Below, piece by piece: positions 63,173-64,000 of a stretch of DNA of 64,000 nucleotides. The notes under the pieces were generated by a model. It was not told the DNA's origin, made no database searches, and worked only from the letters and a program-made list of their open reading frames with translations. The DNA is taken from contig NZ_JAQNDK010000004.1 in the NCBI RefSeq assembly GCF_028368935.1, forward strand, positions 1-64,000. Reading direction: 5' to 3'. Every line of letters begins with the position of its first letter. Positions within the stretch are counted from its first letter, which is position 1. The position numbers and the translations under genes were made by a program. This DNA comes from Sorangium aterium. Its GTDB lineage: Bacteria; Myxococcota_A; Polyangia; Polyangiales; Polyangiaceae.

Positions 63173-64000
63173 TCAGCGCGCTGCCGCGGGCACCGCGCCG
63201 AGCGACCGCAGCGCGCGGCAGACCGTCTCGTCGCGGCAGGGCCCTATCCGCCCGGCGTGCGCCGGCCAGGGCACGTCGCGCACGCGGTGCAGATCGCGCA
63301 CGTCGGGGCCTCGCCACGGGCCTAGCGCCCGGTCCACGCGCGCCTCGCGCTCGCTCGTCGCCGGCAGCGAGAGCTGCACCTGCGGCACGATGCCCACCTT
63401 CTGCACCGGCGCGCCGTCGGGGAGCGCGTAGAGGAGCGTCGTGAGCCGCAGCACGCCGACGTGGGCGTCGTCGTCGAGGTACTCCTGAGCGCACCCCTTG
63501 CCGTACGTCCGATCGCCGATGATCACGCCGCGCCGGTAGCTGCCGATCGCGCCGGCGATCATCTCCGCCGCGCTCGCGGAGTCGCCGTCGACGAGCACCG
63601 CGAGCGGCCCGCTCCACCCGCGCTCCTCCGGGACGTCGGGCGAGCGCTCCACCTCGACGCCGCCGTCGCGGCGCCGCATCGGGAACAGCGGTACACCCGG
63701 CAGGAACAGCGCCAGCGCGGCGATCGCGCCGTCGGTCGAGCCGCCGCCGTTGGCGCGCACGTCCAGCATCACGCCCCGCGTGTCGCCCTGCGCGCGCGCG
63801 CGGAGGAGCGCCGCCGCGACCCGATCCCCGAGGTCGTCGGGCACGTCGGGGATGGCGATCACCGCGACCTTGCCGTCCCCGTAGCGCACAAGATCGAGCG
63901 GCAGCTCGGAGGGCGCCGCCTCGGGCGGCTGGGGTCCGACCGGGTGCGGCGCCACGGTCAGCTCGAGCGGCGCCGCGGCCCCGCGCCGCAGCAGCGCCAC
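63173..64000 (-). CDS. S41-family peptidase (5' part outside window)
   Basis: The C-terminal ~275 residues of a C-terminal-processing-type serine protease; the frame is still open at the window edge, so the N-terminal and PDZ parts lie beyond. Visible features: GVMLDVRANGGGSTDGAIAAL, then the nucleophile segment AVLVDGDSASAAEMIAGAIG, and the lysine segment GDRTYGKGCAQ, matching the Ser-Lys dyad of tail-specific proteases. A C-terminal extension (DALGPWRG to AVPAAAR) with a cysteine pair follows. It probably works in the periplasm. Confidence 0.9.
   Translation of the reverse strand: MALLRRGAAAPLELTVAPHPVGPQPPEAAPSELPLDLVRYGDGKVAVIAIPDVPDDLGDRVAAALLRARAQGDTRGVMLDVRANGGGSTDGAIAALALFLPGVPLFPMRRRDGGVEVERSPDVPEERGWSGPLAVLVDGDSASAAEMIAGAIGSYRRGVIIGDRTYGKGCAQEYLDDDAHVGVLRLTTLLYALPDGAPVQKVGIVPQVQLSLPATSEREARVDRALGPWRGPDVRDLHRVRDVPWPAHAGRIGPCRDETVCRALRSLGAVPAAAR

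Overview
The window looks like a myxobacterial chromosome of the Sorangium/Polyangiales type. Base composition is very GC-rich with strong G/C at third codon positions. There are five Hanks-type Ser/Thr kinase genes, many lipoproteins (cysteine-rich, VWA, TPR), TPR-PEGA proteins, a Pfa3-like polyunsaturated fatty acid synthase subunit ending in an acyltransferase domain, and the str/S10 ribosomal genes. No tRNA, rRNA, CRISPR array, insertion sequence or prophage gene is visible. Genus assignment is an inference from this gene content.

Layout. 1-6.3 kb: the 3' part of a maltooligosyltrehalose trehalohydrolase gene (treZ) overlapping a glycogen debranching enzyme gene; facing them a cytochrome P450 and a YhaO/SbcD-like nuclease. 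6.47-14.06 kb: a 2515-codon pfa3-like frame whose ketosynthase lacks its N-terminal part and abuts the 3' stub of an oppositely oriented gene, which suggests a deletion or inversion joint. 14.1-27.7 kb: envelope proteins (PEGA/TPR, Cys-rich lipoproteins, two tandem SUMF1-fold lipoproteins, a VWA lipoprotein), two Ser/Thr kinases and a small DUF465 protein. 27.7-31.7 kb: housekeeping genes tmk, panC and divergent ppk1. 31.8-33.6 kb: two proline/alanine-rich membrane proteins.

34.1-41.0 kb: rpsL-rpsG-fusA-tuf-rpsJ-rplD-rplW-rplB-rpsS, with a good sigma70-type promoter, a structured 305-bp rpsG-fusA gap and a strong terminator after rpsS. rplC is absent from its usual place between rpsJ and rplD, and the operon stops after rpsS. 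The EF-Tu switch I motif is divergent.

41.1-49.0 kb: a 125-bp imperfect palindrome, then two consecutive modules, each a Ser/Thr kinase gene tightly coupled to a TPR-PEGA secreted or envelope protein. One kinase is a pseudokinase-kinase fusion. 49.1-54.8 kb: an SGNH hydrolase coupled to an SDR-like protein that has lost its YxxxK motif, a large lipoprotein, and a 3D-domain (MltA-like) lipoprotein with a TTG start. 55.0-63.2 kb: small membrane or hypothetical proteins, then a coupled pair made of a kinase with a HEAT-like tail and a 1400-residue protein combining a degenerate HD-GYP, a PATAN/DUF4388-like region, a J-domain and TPRs. The window ends inside an S41 protease gene.

Common themes are kinase signalling linked to TPR/PEGA envelope proteins, repeated loss of catalytic residues in family members (pseudokinase, SDR, HD-GYP, SUMF1 fold, Tmk P-loop), and short tandem arrays with 9-10 bp periodicity upstream of some genes. 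All functional statements come from reading motifs; no database search was possible.
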